Shown here: positions 45,834 through 56,315 of the stretch, piece after piece
How the letters are laid out: each line of letters starts with the position of its first letter
How positions within the stretch are numbered: the first letter of the stretch is position 1
Assembly (NCBI RefSeq): GCF_020662265.1
Contig: NZ_VEWM01000063.1
Coordinates: 62,001-126,000, forward strand
Length of the DNA stretch: 64,000 bases
Reading direction: 5' to 3'
Source of the DNA: Psychrobacter sp. I-STPA6b
Lineage (GTDB): Bacteria; Pseudomonadota; Gammaproteobacteria; Pseudomonadales; Moraxellaceae
The notes under the pieces: model-generated
Told to the model about the DNA's origin: nothing
The model's input: only the letters and a program-made list of their open reading frames with translations
Database searches by the model: none
Translations under genes and position numbers: made by a program

Positions 45834-48800
45834 ATGGCAGATACGCAAAACTCAAATAACATAGAAAACTCAGAAAACCTAAACCCAGAAGACAGCGCCA
45901 GTCAAGCCGTTGCTTCAGGTAATGCTTATGAGCTGATAAAAAGACGTCTGATTGAGCAAGGTAGCCGTTTAGAGACACTGACTGCAAAGCTAAATAATGC
46001 CCGTTTATCTGAGTTTGGCAGTACCCAGATGCAGGTCATCGCTCGTACTCGTATTCGCACTGAGCATAACTGTGTGGCACAAGATATGGTACAAGTCGGC
46101 GATTATTTGTTGTTTGGCTACAATGTATTTATGGGGCTAAAGCGTGTCACCAACATCAAAGATGTACTGTCATTATATCGACTGGTTGAGCCTGCCAATA
46201 GCAACGATGCCGATGCAGAATATCAGTTAGAAGAAGTTGACCAGTCAGAGACTTTTTTAAACCAGCCTGCCTTTGTGCAAGACTTTAATGAGCTGTATCG
46301 CTATTATAAACAGACCCGTCTAATTCAGCTCACAGTCAAAGACAGCAAGTTATTGCTAGCCTTTCAGATTGGTGAGCGTATCAGTGATATTCGAGTTTTT
46401 CGCTTTGCCTTAGACTTTAGTGACAGTGTCTCTAAATCAGAACAAATTTCGTATATTGATAATCGAGGTGAACGTGATATTGAGCTTCCACCTGCCTATG
46501 ATTTTGACTGGGTAGAGACCACTCGAGACCAGATGGTCAATGGTAAGCACCCACATATGAATATCCTTGATACGCTGTTTGTGGAAACGCTTGGTGGCGA
46601 TTTGACCATTAAGATTGAGGATAATACAGAGTCAGGGCTAGGCATCTATAGTGAGCCTGTCAATGACCGTACTCAATCTCTAACAGATGCTGAGATTGCT
46701 TATGCCAAAGTTGGCAGTCTGATTTTACTAAAAATCTTACCCTATCGTGAAGAAAAGCATCGTTATTTTGTTTATAACACTTTAACCGAGACAGTATTAC
46801 GCTTAGACGCCATTGGTCAGTCGTGCGTACAATTACCAGAAGACCACGGCATTATATTCCCCGGTGGCTACTATCTACAAACTGGGGAATACAAACTATT
46901 TGATAAACAACAAAATACAGATGCTAAAAACTTAAAATTCAAACGGAAAATCATCTCACCCAATGGTGAAGATGTACTGTTTTTATTCTATGATGTGGCG
47001 ATGGGTGTGACAGGATTATTTGCTTATAACCTCATCAAAAAGCAACTGACAAACCCCATCTATTGTAATGGTATGGCACTGGCAGATAATGGGCGCTTAG
47101 TACTGTTTAATGCCCAAAGTGAGCCAACTCGTATCCATCCAATGCAAATCTGGCATACTCCCTATGCCTCACCCGAATATGTGAGCGAACTGCCTGAAAG
47201 CACCAGCTTTTATGGCAAGATTGGTAACAAAGAGCTGGTGCGAGGTATTTCAGACCTCTACAGCATTACTCGTTTGATTGATAATCAAAGTGTATCTCAA
47301 AAGCTATATGAAGAGCTTGCTGATAATACCAGCAAACTTTTTGATAGTTATTATTGGCTATCAGAGCCTGAGCTAACTGAGATTGCAGATAGCATTCGTG
47401 AAGTCACAGCAACCGCAGAGCTGGTTATTGATGAATTTGCCAAAGTGCAAAGCATTCAAAAGCAAACACAAACTGCATTAGCCAAAGCCGAAGCTGAGCA
47501 AAATGAGATTCTTAGACAAATTCGAGTCACTACTTTTGAGTCAGCAAGTGACTATGTTGACCAGTTGTCGGCATTAAGACGACAAAAAGGTCACTTAATT
47601 AGCTTAGAAAACTTACGCTATTTAGATAAAGAAAAGCTAGAAACACTACAAGCACAGATTGAAGACAGCGAAAGTGAGCTGGCAGAAAAAACCGTGACTT
47701 ATTTAAGCGGTGATGATGCCCTATCTAGTTATGATGCCATTTTAAAAGATGTCAATGAGCGTCTTAACACTGCTGAAACCAATGCTGAGCTGACACCAGT
47801 GCTGGAGCTTATTGACGAAACGGCGCAGGGACTAGACTTGCTGACCGAGCTTTTAGGCACACTAGATGTTGCTGATGCCACTGTACGCACACAAATTATT
47901 GATGATATTTCTAGCATTTATTCTCAGCTTAACCAAAACAAAGCCAAACTTAATCATAAACGCAAAAACTTAGGCTCAGCCGAGGCAGTGGCACAGTTTG
48001 GCGCACAATTTAAACTGTTTAGCCAGTCAATTGCCAATGCCTTATCCATTGCCAATACTCCTGAAAAATCAGATGAGCAAATGGCAAAACTGCTGGTGCA
48101 ATTAGAAGAGCTAGAAAGTCAGTTTGTTGACCCTGAAACCAATATGGGTGAGCAGTTTTTAGCCGATATCATCAGCAAACGTGAAGAAATTTACGAAACC
48201 TTTGAAAACCATAAGCAACAATTGCTTGATGCCCGTAACCGCAAAGCGCAAAACCTAGGTGATGGTGCGCTTAGAATGTTAGAGAGTATCAAAAAACGTA
48301 CTCAAAGCACTGGTGTCACTGGCTTTAAAGATGAAGACAGCCTAAACACCTATTTTGCCTCAGATGGCTTAGTACAAAAAGTACGAAACATCGCCAAAGA
48401 GCTACAGCAAATGGGCTTTAGCGTCAAAGCGGATGATATTGATGCACGCCTAAAAGCCATTCAAATTGAAAGCTATAAAAGCCTTAAGGATAAATCCGAT
48501 TTATTTGAGGACGGCGGACAAGTTATCAAACTGGGTAAACACCGTTTTTCGGTCAATACTCAACCATTGGACTTAACGCTATTAAGCCGTCAACAGTCTG
48601 ATGGCAAGCAGGTACTCAACCTACATCTTACTGGAACAGATTACTACGAAACACTGGATAATCCTGCTCTAAATGCCCTACGCCCTTACTGGAATATGAA
48701 TATCGCTTCTGAATCTGATACGGTTTATCGTGCAGAATACTTGGCTTATAGCATCATTGAAAGTGCTAAAAATGGTCAAGATGGTTTGAATGAAGCCCGT

Positions 48801-51800
48801 CTCTATCAAGCCTATGATGAAAGCCTTATCAGTATGGATAGCACTGGCAAAATTGATGAAGATAGCCCTTTATCTAAGTTGGTTAAAAACTATGCCACCC
48901 CCCGTTATCAGCTTGGTTATGAAAAAGGCATTCATGACCATGATGCCACCTTGTTACTAATGCAAATCTTACCCACTTTGCGAGAAGCAGGATTGCTGAT
49001 TTATACGCCACAAGTTCGGGCTTTAGCACAGGTATTTTATTGGCAACTGCACCTAGTACAAACCTTAATAACGCAAGGGCTATCTTTCAGTGACTTACAG
49101 CAGTTTGGCTACGACTCATGGCTCAATGATGCTGTATTGACCCGTATTAATAACTGGTCTGACCGTGCCATCACTGCTGAACAGCTACGCAGTACATTGG
49201 GTAGCGATACAGCCAAAGCCTTACTGGTCGATGATATCAGCAAAGTCATGATAGATTTTGTGAATGCTTATCGTGATAACAATCATCACAGCGACAACCG
49301 TGACAATAGCAGTAATAGCGATAATAGCAATAATCTATCAACTAACGAATCAGATACCCACTCAGACTCAAAGCATAATCAAGCGCATGCCCTGATGGAA
49401 AGCAGTATTTTTAACACCCATCACGTTCAGCTTGCCAGCGAATACTTAGTCAGTGTGATGGGACAAGCTGATGCACCAAACGCCCCCTTGCACTGGCAAA
49501 CCAGTCAAAAAGCTCAGCAACTCTATGAACAGCTACAACAAATCTTAAATAACTCTTTGACGACCTCAGTACAAAGTGGACGCAAAGCCAGTATTGACCA
49601 GCTACAGGCATCCATTGCCAAGCTAAGCTTTCAACCCAAATCTGCCTATGAGCTACTGGCAACATGGTTTTATGCCCTACTGGATAAAACCTATGCAGAT
49701 AACAACCCTTTAAATACTCAGACTGACAATACAGACACAGATACAATAGACACTGAGGCACTGAGTGCAGAGCAACTGGCAGAGCAACAGGAAAAACTTG
49801 CCCTACAACAGCAACAGCGAGAAATTGGTCGCCATTATGTTCCTGAAGCGATTGCTATTTTACTGACACAGTTAAATGAGCAACAACGAGAAGAACTGGC
49901 ACAACGTCTTATCAGCTCTGGTGTACGCTTTAATAAACGTACCACTGGCTCACAGTCAACCCTAGCGCCTTCTTCTTTAACCAGTATCAACAATCCACTA
50001 AATCAACTACATAGCTTTGAGCGTAGTACAGGAAAAATTTCCCTAGAAATCGAAGTAGATAATCTATTGGGTGAACATCAGAACATTCATCAGCAACGGC
50101 TGACTTTTGCAGTTGATGACTTTTTAAACCGTCTGCATCAGCATCATACCCAAGTTATTCCTGCATATAAGCACTACCTTGCTTTACGCTCTGAAATTTT
50201 GCGAACTGCCAAAGAGACTCTTAGACTGGCAGAATTTATGCCTCGCCCGTTATCCTCATTTGTGCGTAACCGCTTGATTAATGAAAGCTATTTACCACTT
50301 ATTGGTGATAATCTTGCCAAACAGATGGGGACGGTTGGTGATGATAAGCGCAGTGACCTCATGGGCATCTTGATGATGATATCACCACCGGGTTATGGTA
50401 AAACCACACTGATGGAATATGTGGCAAACCGTCTGGGGCTGATTTTTATGAAGATTAATTGCCCTTCATTAGGGCATGAGGTCACCTCACTAGACCCAGA
50501 AAAAGCACCCAATGCCACAGCACAAGAAGAGTTAAAGAAAATCAACCTTGCCTTTGAAATGGGCAATAATGTCATGCTCTATCTAGATGACATACAGCAT
50601 ACCCATGCTGAATTTTTGCAAAAATTTATCTCACTAGGTGATGGTACACGCCGTATTGATGGCGTATGGCAAGGCAAAACCAAAACCTACGACATGCGAG
50701 GTAAAAAGTTTTGCGTGGTCATGGCAGGAAACCCCTATACCGAAAGTGGCGAAGCATTCAAAGTCCCAGACATGCTTGCCAACCGTGCCGATATCTACAA
50801 CTTAGGCGACATCATGAGTGGTATGGAAGAAGTATTTGCCCTAAGTTATATTGAAAATGCCTTAACCTCTAATGCGATACTCGCTCCCCTTGCCAACCGT
50901 GATATGGCAGATGTTTACCACCTTATCAGAATGGCAAAATCTGATAATGCCAATAACATACAAGCTCAAAGCAGTGAGCTGTCCTATCCTTACAGCACCT
51001 CAGAGATTAATGAAATTCTTGCCATCTTACGGCATATGTTTGCTATCCAAGAAGTCATTCTTGATGTCAACCAAGCCTATATCGCCTCTGCCTCGCAAGA
51101 TGATAAATATCGGGTCGAACCAATATTTAAACTGCAAGGCAGTTACCGCAATATGAACAAGATGACTGAAAAACTCTCAGCCGTAATGAATAAGGACGAG
51201 CTTAACCAGCTTATTGATGACCACTATTTAGGTGAATCACAACTACTCACCTCTGGCGCTGAAAGCAACCTGCTAAAACTGAGTGAAATGCGCGGTGTCA
51301 TGACCGAAAGTGACGCCCAACGCTGGGCGCAGATAAAAGCAGACTTCTTGCGCAATAAAGCCATGGGTGGTGATGATGCAGACGTCGGAGGGCGCATTGT
51401 TGCTCAGCTTGTGGATATGGCAAATGGATTTAGTGCCATCAATACCCAGTTTGATAAATATCTTAGCCAAAATGACCCTGAGCAAATGGCTGAACAACAA
51501 CAAACCCGCCAGCAGACCCAATTTGAAGCCCAAAAACAACTGCTAGAGGGATTTGCAAATCACCTAACAACGCAACTAAGCAGTAATGCCCAAACTGTGA
51601 GTGGTGACATTGCCAGCAGTATTGATAATGGCTTTGAAAAAAGTATGAATCAACTATTACAAATCTATCAGCATGACCATAAAACCGAAAGTGACTACCT
51701 AAAACAAACGCAACAAGCACAAAGACAACTGATGATAAAGCTGGTCACGGCTGTTGAGCAGTTGGCGCAAAAGATGGCAGAAAGCCTATCAACCACACTG

Positions 51801-52052
51801 CTTGAAAACAGTACCAATAGTACCAATACAGCAGAAAACTCAGCAGACATGGCATCTACGCATCAAATCAGTGAATCAGACATCAATCAGCAAAGCACCA
51901 TTATGGCAAACGCATTTCAACAGGCCTTACAGCCCCTTATCAACCGACTGGATGAAAAGCTACTGATTGATAACAGCACTGACCAATCAGGAAAACTTAT
52001 TGTCAACTGCTTAACTCGGCTTAATCAGATTATTGATGAATATGAAGAGTAG
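45834..52052 (+). CDS. giant AAA ATPase, DUF3686 'DNA repair ATPase' type
   Basis: This 2072-residue cytoplasmic protein has an N-terminal ~500-residue beta-rich region of the DUF3686 kind (DMVQVGDYLLFGYNVFMGLK), then long coiled coils at about 530-900, a middle helical region with Asn/Ser/Asp- and Asp/Thr-rich inserts near 1145-1185 and 1295-1315, an AAA+ module and a helical tail. Walker A is SPPGYGKTTLMEY (about 1517-1529), Walker B is VMLYLDDIQHTHAEF (about 1580-1594), and the sensor region is FCVVMAGNPYTESGEAF. Databases call such proteins DNA repair ATPases, but no direct evidence for repair is visible. It is the third gene of the YqiJ-flotillin block, 163 bases behind yqiK, and probably works at the flotillin-coated membrane. 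Confidence 0.82.
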   Translation: MADTQNSNNIENSENLNPEDSASQAVASGNAYELIKRRLIEQGSRLETLTAKLNNARLSEFGSTQMQVIARTRIRTEHNCVAQDMVQVGDYLLFGYNVFMGLKRVTNIKDVLSLYRLVEPANSNDADAEYQLEEVDQSETFLNQPAFVQDFNELYRYYKQTRLIQLTVKDSKLLLAFQIGERISDIRVFRFALDFSDSVSKSEQISYIDNRGERDIELPPAYDFDWVETTRDQMVNGKHPHMNILDTLFVETLGGDLTIKIEDNTESGLGIYSEPVNDRTQSLTDAEIAYAKVGSLILLKILPYREEKHRYFVYNTLTETVLRLDAIGQSCVQLPEDHGIIFPGGYYLQTGEYKLFDKQQNTDAKNLKFKRKIISPNGEDVLFLFYDVAMGVTGLFAYNLIKKQLTNPIYCNGMALADNGRLVLFNAQSEPTRIHPMQIWHTPYASPEYVSELPESTSFYGKIGNKELVRGISDLYSITRLIDNQSVSQKLYEELADNTSKLFDSYYWLSEPELTEIADSIREVTATAELVIDEFAKVQSIQKQTQTALAKAEAEQNEILRQIRVTTFESASDYVDQLSALRRQKGHLISLENLRYLDKEKLETLQAQIEDSESELAEKTVTYLSGDDALSSYDAILKDVNERLNTAETNAELTPVLELIDETAQGLDLLTELLGTLDVADATVRTQIIDDISSIYSQLNQNKAKLNHKRKNLGSAEAVAQFGAQFKLFSQSIANALSIANTPEKSDEQMAKLLVQLEELESQFVDPETNMGEQFLADIISKREEIYETFENHKQQLLDARNRKAQNLGDGALRMLESIKKRTQSTGVTGFKDEDSLNTYFASDGLVQKVRNIAKELQQMGFSVKADDIDARLKAIQIESYKSLKDKSDLFEDGGQVIKLGKHRFSVNTQPLDLTLLSRQQSDGKQVLNLHLTGTDYYETLDNPALNALRPYWNMNIASESDTVYRAEYLAYSIIESAKNGQDGLNEARLYQAYDESLISMDSTGKIDEDSPLSKLVKNYATPRYQLGYEKGIHDHDATLLLMQILPTLREAGLLIYTPQVRALAQVFYWQLHLVQTLITQGLSFSDLQQFGYDSWLNDAVLTRINNWSDRAITAEQLRSTLGSDTAKALLVDDISKVMIDFVNAYRDNNHHSDNRDNSSNSDNSNNLSTNESDTHSDSKHNQAHALMESSIFNTHHVQLASEYLVSVMGQADAPNAPLHWQTSQKAQQLYEQLQQILNNSLTTSVQSGRKASIDQLQASIAKLSFQPKSAYELLATWFYALLDKTYADNNPLNTQTDNTDTDTIDTEALSAEQLAEQQEKLALQQQQREIGRHYVPEAIAILLTQLNEQQREELAQRLISSGVRFNKRTTGSQSTLAPSSLTSINNPLNQLHSFERSTGKISLEIEVDNLLGEHQNIHQQRLTFAVDDFLNRLHQHHTQVIPAYKHYLALRSEILRTAKETLRLAEFMPRPLSSFVRNRLINESYLPLIGDNLAKQMGTVGDDKRSDLMGILMMISPPGYGKTTLMEYVANRLGLIFMKINCPSLGHEVTSLDPEKAPNATAQEELKKINLAFEMGNNVMLYLDDIQHTHAEFLQKFISLGDGTRRIDGVWQGKTKTYDMRGKKFCVVMAGNPYTESGEAFKVPDMLANRADIYNLGDIMSGMEEVFALSYIENALTSNAILAPLANRDMADVYHLIRMAKSDNANNIQAQSSELSYPYSTSEINEILAILRHMFAIQEVILDVNQAYIASASQDDKYRVEPIFKLQGSYRNMNKMTEKLSAVMNKDELNQLIDDHYLGESQLLTSGAESNLLKLSEMRGVMTESDAQRWAQIKADFLRNKAMGGDDADVGGRIVAQLVDMANGFSAINTQFDKYLSQNDPEQMAEQQQTRQQTQFEAQKQLLEGFANHLTTQLSSNAQTVSGDIASSIDNGFEKSMNQLLQIYQHDHKTESDYLKQTQQAQRQLMIKLVTAVEQLAQKMAESLSTTLLENSTNSTNTAENSADMASTHQISESDINQQSTIMANAFQQALQPLINRLDEKLLIDNSTDQSGKLIVNCLTRLNQIIDEYEE

Positions 52053-52112
52053 AGCCTAGAGCCTAAGCGCTATAGTCAGCGGAGTTATACCAAGTAAACC
52101 ATAAACAATAAA

Positions 52113-52149
52113 AAACCCACAGCACAATGATAATAGATACTGTGGGTTT
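52113..52149. terminator. bidirectional terminator
   Basis: AAACCCACAG at 52113-52122 pairs perfectly with CTGTGGGTTT at 52140-52149, with an A run to the left and T residues at the right. It lies between the convergent giant ATPase and PepSY genes and can serve both. Confidence 0.8.
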
Positions 52150-52177
52150 AGTCAGTGTGGTTAATCAATAACTCTGA

Positions 52178-52705
52178 TTAGTTGCGAATAAACTGTCCTG
52201 TCATGGTATTGATAACAACTTTACGTTTTTGTTGCCCTTGCAGAACCTCAATCTCATAAACTGCCTGACCATTTTCGATATCAAACTCTGCTTCAATAAC
52301 ATGCCCTCTTTGCTTAGCACGCTTTATGGCATCAGATAAGCTAATAGTAGATTGTTTTAGACGGTCATATTTTACTTTATCATCTCTATCTAATCTCTCT
52401 TGCTTATGCTCTAATACATTACCTGTATTTGCATCAACTTTTAACTCCATTTTAGTTGTCGTAGAGACAAGCTTAATCTCATACACACCTTTACGGGTTG
52501 TATCATCATAATCAAACTCAATACTTGACAGCTCACCATTAAAATTTTGCTGAGCAACTGCAATCGCTTGCTCTATTGTCACCGTACTTTGTACCACTGC
52601 TGTCACTTTATTAGCATCAGCACTCTTAGCAGAAGCAACTGTGCCAACACCTGACAAGCCAAATGCAAGGATAACTGAAGTAACCAAAGTTGATAACTTT
52701 TTCAT
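52178..52705 (-). CDS. periplasmic protein with two PepSY domains
   Basis: This 175-residue protein has a signal peptide (MKKLSTLVTSVILAFGLSGV..., cleavage after VASA). Two PepSY domains follow: TIEQAIAVAQQNFNGELSSI with TGNVLEHKQE, and SLSDAIKRAKQRGHVIEAEF with TGQFIRN. PepSY proteins inhibit or sense periplasmic peptidases or respond to metals; the role here is not known. It stands alone between the flotillin block and the haem locus. Confidence 0.85.
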   Translation of the reverse strand: MKKLSTLVTSVILAFGLSGVGTVASAKSADANKVTAVVQSTVTIEQAIAVAQQNFNGELSSIEFDYDDTTRKGVYEIKLVSTTTKMELKVDANTGNVLEHKQERLDRDDKVKYDRLKQSTISLSDAIKRAKQRGHVIEAEFDIENGQAVYEIEVLQGQQKRKVVINTMTGQFIRN

Positions 52706-53153
52706 AAAAACTTTCCTTATGCTGATAAAAAAGTATATTACTGACCCCTGACAATTAGGGAAATCCCTTTAAAGCATCAAGGAAGCACATCATACAACAT
52801 TAACAGCAAAAAAAACCAATCAACTTTTTAATTTTTACAACTTAAATAAAATTATCACAGTTAAATAATGAATGGAGACAAAAAATATGGCAAATATACA
52901 AATAAATTGTTGACTGTCTATGACAACACAATCTAGCTTTACTTAAAAAATCAAAGAACAGTCTTTAACAAATATGACTACATAATACAGCTAAACAATA
53001 CAAGTAAATATACATAAAAAGTGATAACTATTATCATTTGCTTTTGGTGTACGCCTAAGTATAATGACAACATCAATTTCATTCCAAACTTAATATTCAA
53101 CCAAACACAACCAACTAAACTCAACAACGTGATTTTCAATAAGGTCATTTATC
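52706..53153. other. divergent intergenic region with Fur box
   Basis: This 448-base AT-rich region lies between the divergent PepSY and hmuS genes. It holds a good Fur box at 53023-53041 before hmuS. No gene is supported; the frame at 53021-53227 is a shadow. Confidence 0.65.
53023..53041 (+). promoter_or_regulatory. Fur box upstream of hmuS
   Basis: GATAACTATTATCATTTGC matches about 14 of 19 positions of the Fur consensus GATAATGATAATCATTATC. It lies 113 bases before the hmuS start and implies iron-repressed expression of the haem genes. Confidence 0.7.
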
Positions 53154-54269
53154 ATGAGTCAAAAAATATCTCTACAAGAAAAAAATACCCCTCTTTGGCA
53201 AAACTACCAAGACAAAAAAGGCAATGACCGTATGTTATTCCCCACAGAAGGTGCAAATCTTCTGGGTGTGAGTGAACTTGAACTGCTACTTGCCTCTCCC
53301 AATAGCCAATATATGGGAACAGACTGTAAAGCAGTGCTCTTGCAATTAGAAGAATTTGGTGTGGTTGAAAGCATCGTCAGAAATGCACTGGCAGTCCATG
53401 AAAAATCTGGACTGTACCACAATCTAAAGCTGGGAGAGAAAATGGGACTGGCACTCAATGTTGGCGGGCTAGACTTACGATTTTTTATGTGGCAATGGAA
53501 ACATATGATAGCCATGACAGATACCAGCAATGCTGAACGTCCTTCCTATAGTGTGCAGTTTTTTGACGGCAGTGGTCATGCAATTGATAAAGTCTTTTTG
53601 CGGGAACTTAGTGCAGAAAATATCAATAAATGGCAACAAATGATTGCTGAACAATGTCAAGAAGTGCAGAGCCTAGACAGTATCGAGCTAGAGCCTAAGA
53701 CCAAACCAACAGCATGGCAATATAAAGCCCTAGAAGATGAAAAGCGCCAAGAACTGCAAAGCCAATGGCAACAAATGACCGATGTGCATCAGTTCCATTT
53801 TTTACTCAAAAAACTAGAGATTGACCGTGCCAGTAGCTACTATCAAGCACCAGAAGGCATGGCAACACCCCTAAAAAAAGAAGCCTTTGCCTCGCTATTT
53901 GAGCAGGCACGTGATGCGCAGTGCTCTATCATGATTTTTGTTGGTAATACAGGCATGGTACAAATACAAACAGGGCAAGTGCATCAATTAAAACGCATCG
54001 GTGACTGGTATAACATCTTAGATAAAAAAGACACTCAGTTTACCCTACATCTAAAAGACCAAGACCTAGCACAAGTCTGGTGTGTTAAACGCCCCACTAA
54101 AGATGGTATTGTCACCTGTATCGAAGGTTTTGACCAATATGGCACCAGTATTTTAACCGTCTTTGGAGAGCGTATTGAAGGTGAACCTGAGCAAGCCATC
54201 TGGCAAGAAATCACTCAATCGTTAGTCTCACAATTTCAACTATCAGACAACAGCCAAAATGTGCAATAA
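53154..54269 (+). CDS. hmuS: haem-handling protein HmuS/HemS
   Basis: This 371-residue cytoplasmic protein binds haem after import and may degrade it. It has the two-repeat HemS/ChuS build: repeat 1 with LPNLGVSELELL-like start (ANLLGVSELELLLASP) and SGLYHNLKLGEKMGLALNVG, and repeat 2 with QFHFLLKKLEIDRASSYYQA and IMIFVGNTGMVQIQTG, IEGFDQYGTSILTVFGER. AAGGT precedes ATG 53154. It leads the hmuSTUV set and is preceded by a Fur box. Degrading activity is known for some members only. Confidence 0.87.
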   Translation: MSQKISLQEKNTPLWQNYQDKKGNDRMLFPTEGANLLGVSELELLLASPNSQYMGTDCKAVLLQLEEFGVVESIVRNALAVHEKSGLYHNLKLGEKMGLALNVGGLDLRFFMWQWKHMIAMTDTSNAERPSYSVQFFDGSGHAIDKVFLRELSAENINKWQQMIAEQCQEVQSLDSIELEPKTKPTAWQYKALEDEKRQELQSQWQQMTDVHQFHFLLKKLEIDRASSYYQAPEGMATPLKKEAFASLFEQARDAQCSIMIFVGNTGMVQIQTGQVHQLKRIGDWYNILDKKDTQFTLHLKDQDLAQVWCVKRPTKDGIVTCIEGFDQYGTSILTVFGERIEGEPEQAIWQEITQSLVSQFQLSDNSQNVQ

Positions 54270-54284
54270 AAATAGGATACAAAC

Positions 54285-55091
54285 ATGGTTATAAACAAGC
54301 TTATCAATACCAAAACCGTAAAATCCAGCCTTTTAGCCATCACACTAGGACTCTCTAGCATGGTTGCCAATGCCTACGACCGTATAGTCGCCATGAGTCC
54401 TGATGTTGCTGATATCTTAGTTGCTCTTGGTAGTACCAATAAAATTGTAGGTAAAGATACCACCAATACAAACCCAGCACTGCGCAATGTTCCATCGGTT
54501 GGTATACACCGCCACATCACCGCTGAATCAGTCATTGCTGTCCGACCCGACCTTGTATTGGGTAGCTATATGGTACAACCACAAAGTATCTATCAACGCC
54601 TAAATGGTCTAAATGTAAAAGCGGTTAATGTCTCCCCAAGAGAAGATGTCAGTAGCTTTGCCAATAGTATTAAGCAAGTCGGACAACTGGTTGGTAAAGC
54701 ACCACAAGCCAACCGTCTTTCAGCAAAGTGGGTACAAGATATGACTGCCCTACCCCGCACTGGTAAACGCTATATCCTCAGTTATGATGGACGCATTGTT
54801 GCTGGTCGCGGTACAGTTGGAGATGAGCTAATTCGTCGAGCAGGCGGCGTCAATGCTGCTGCCAATGTCTCTGGACTCAAACCTCTGACGCGTGAAGGCT
54901 GGTTGGCAGCAAAACCAGATATTATTATTATTGCCTCTCACCACCGTCAAGACATTAACAATCGCCCTGAAGTTCTTGCTACCCCTGCTGGTCGCAACAA
55001 CAATATTAAATACTGGTCAGCCAATGACTTTCTCCGTTTTGGGCTAGATTCTCCACAAACCGTCAGAAGATTGCATAACCTAGCAAGGTAA
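54285..55091 (+). CDS. hmuT: haem ABC transporter periplasmic binding protein HmuT
   Basis: This 268-residue periplasmic protein carries haem to HmuUV. The signal peptide ends in SSMVANA, and the mature part begins YDRIVAMSPDVADILVALGS, followed by VGIHRHITAESVIAVRPDLV and the C-terminal WLAAKPDIIIIASHHRQD and FLRFGLDSPQTVRRLHNLAR. This is the HmuT/ShuT pattern of haem-binding class III proteins. It starts 15 bases after hmuS with an AGGA site, so both are on one transcript. Confidence 0.87.
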   Translation: MVINKLINTKTVKSSLLAITLGLSSMVANAYDRIVAMSPDVADILVALGSTNKIVGKDTTNTNPALRNVPSVGIHRHITAESVIAVRPDLVLGSYMVQPQSIYQRLNGLNVKAVNVSPREDVSSFANSIKQVGQLVGKAPQANRLSAKWVQDMTALPRTGKRYILSYDGRIVAGRGTVGDELIRRAGGVNAAANVSGLKPLTREGWLAAKPDIIIIASHHRQDINNRPEVLATPAGRNNNIKYWSANDFLRFGLDSPQTVRRLHNLAR

Positions 55092-55277
55092 CCTAAAGCA
55101 CTGATAGCTAACCTCAACCATCAATAGCTATCAGGCAATGGCAATTTACTCGCTTTCACCTTGTATCGCACCAGTCTCTAACATAACAGACACCATAGTG
55201 TGACAAGATTGGACGATACAAGGTCATGATAACGTGCATTATTTCTTTTTAACTGACCATTTATAGACCCATTGTCC

Positions 55278-56270
55278 ATGACTCAATCCACACCACAACG
55301 CACCAAAGCATCTTCACCAACATCACTAAGCAAAAAAGTGATGCTTTATATCATTGCTACTATACTATCAGTGTTAACAATATGGATTAGTCTAGGGATT
55401 GGCTTTGGCGAATGGAACAATCCATTACACCTAGAAGATATTATCTGGGAGTTGCGCTATCCTCGAGTCGTCACTGCATTACTGGTTGGCATGGCGCTAT
55501 CTGTCAGTGGTGCTGCTCTACAAGCACTTTTTGAAAACCCTTTAGCCGACCCCAGTTTGATAGGAACATCTGGAGGCGCTGCTCTTGGCGTAGTGATTGT
55601 GCTGTCTCTTAATATCACAGGAATCGGCGTTCCCCTTGCTGCCTTTATTGGTAGCGTTAGCGTATGTTTATTTATCCTAGCCTGTCATCGTCTGCTTGGA
55701 GGTGGGCAGATGGGACTACTAATTTTAGGTTTTGTCATCAGTGCTTTTTGTGCTGCGGTGGTCAGCCTGATGTTATTTTTATCTGATGATATTGTTTTAC
55801 GCAGTGCGACCAACTGGCTATCGGGTAGCATGGCAGAGGCTGGTTTAGTGCCTTTACGTTATGCCATTGCTTCTATTGTACTAGGGCTACTAATTATCTT
55901 GCCACTAGGTCGGCAACTAGACGGATTGATGTTAGGCGAAACCAGCGCACGCTCATTGGGTATCAAGGTTGGTGTTGTGCGGACTTTTGTGGTCATTGCC
56001 TCTGCCCTGCTGACTGGTGCGGCGGTATCCTTAGCAGGGGTGATTGGCTTTATTGGTATGATGGTACCAAACTTACTGGCACTATTATTTGGTGGTGGAC
56101 GAATGCGCCTAATGATATGGTCAGGGTGGCTAGGGGCTATTTTGCTATTAATTGTCGATAGTGCTGCCCGTCATGTTGCCTATCCTGTTGATATTCCTGT
56201 TGGTATTGTTTTAGCGATGCTTGGTGGTCCATTCTTTATTTGGTTATTTATCCAAAGTACCCGCCGATAG
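55278..56270 (+). CDS. hmuU: haem ABC transporter permease HmuU
   Basis: This 330-residue FecCD-family permease has about nine hydrophobic segments. Motifs: LRYPRVVTALLVGMALSVSG, ENPLADPSLIGTSGGAALG and the coupling loop GVIGFIGMMVPNLLALLFGG. ATG 55278 is chosen over a TTG at 55272. A 186-base gap follows hmuT. The usual partner hmuV is separated from it by an inserted 201-bp element. Confidence 0.88.
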   Translation: MTQSTPQRTKASSPTSLSKKVMLYIIATILSVLTIWISLGIGFGEWNNPLHLEDIIWELRYPRVVTALLVGMALSVSGAALQALFENPLADPSLIGTSGGAALGVVIVLSLNITGIGVPLAAFIGSVSVCLFILACHRLLGGGQMGLLILGFVISAFCAAVVSLMLFLSDDIVLRSATNWLSGSMAEAGLVPLRYAIASIVLGLLIILPLGRQLDGLMLGETSARSLGIKVGVVRTFVVIASALLTGAAVSLAGVIGFIGMMVPNLLALLFGGGRMRLMIWSGWLGAILLLIVDSAARHVAYPVDIPVGIVLAMLGGPFFIWLFIQSTRR

Positions 56271-56315
56271 CAGCAGCTAATATAAACACCTTAGATTGAG
56301 ATAATATAAAAATTA

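Noticed and set aside
53021..53227. 68-codon frame over the hmuS promoter
   Set aside because: It covers the Fur box and the start of hmuS in another frame and has no own ribosome site.
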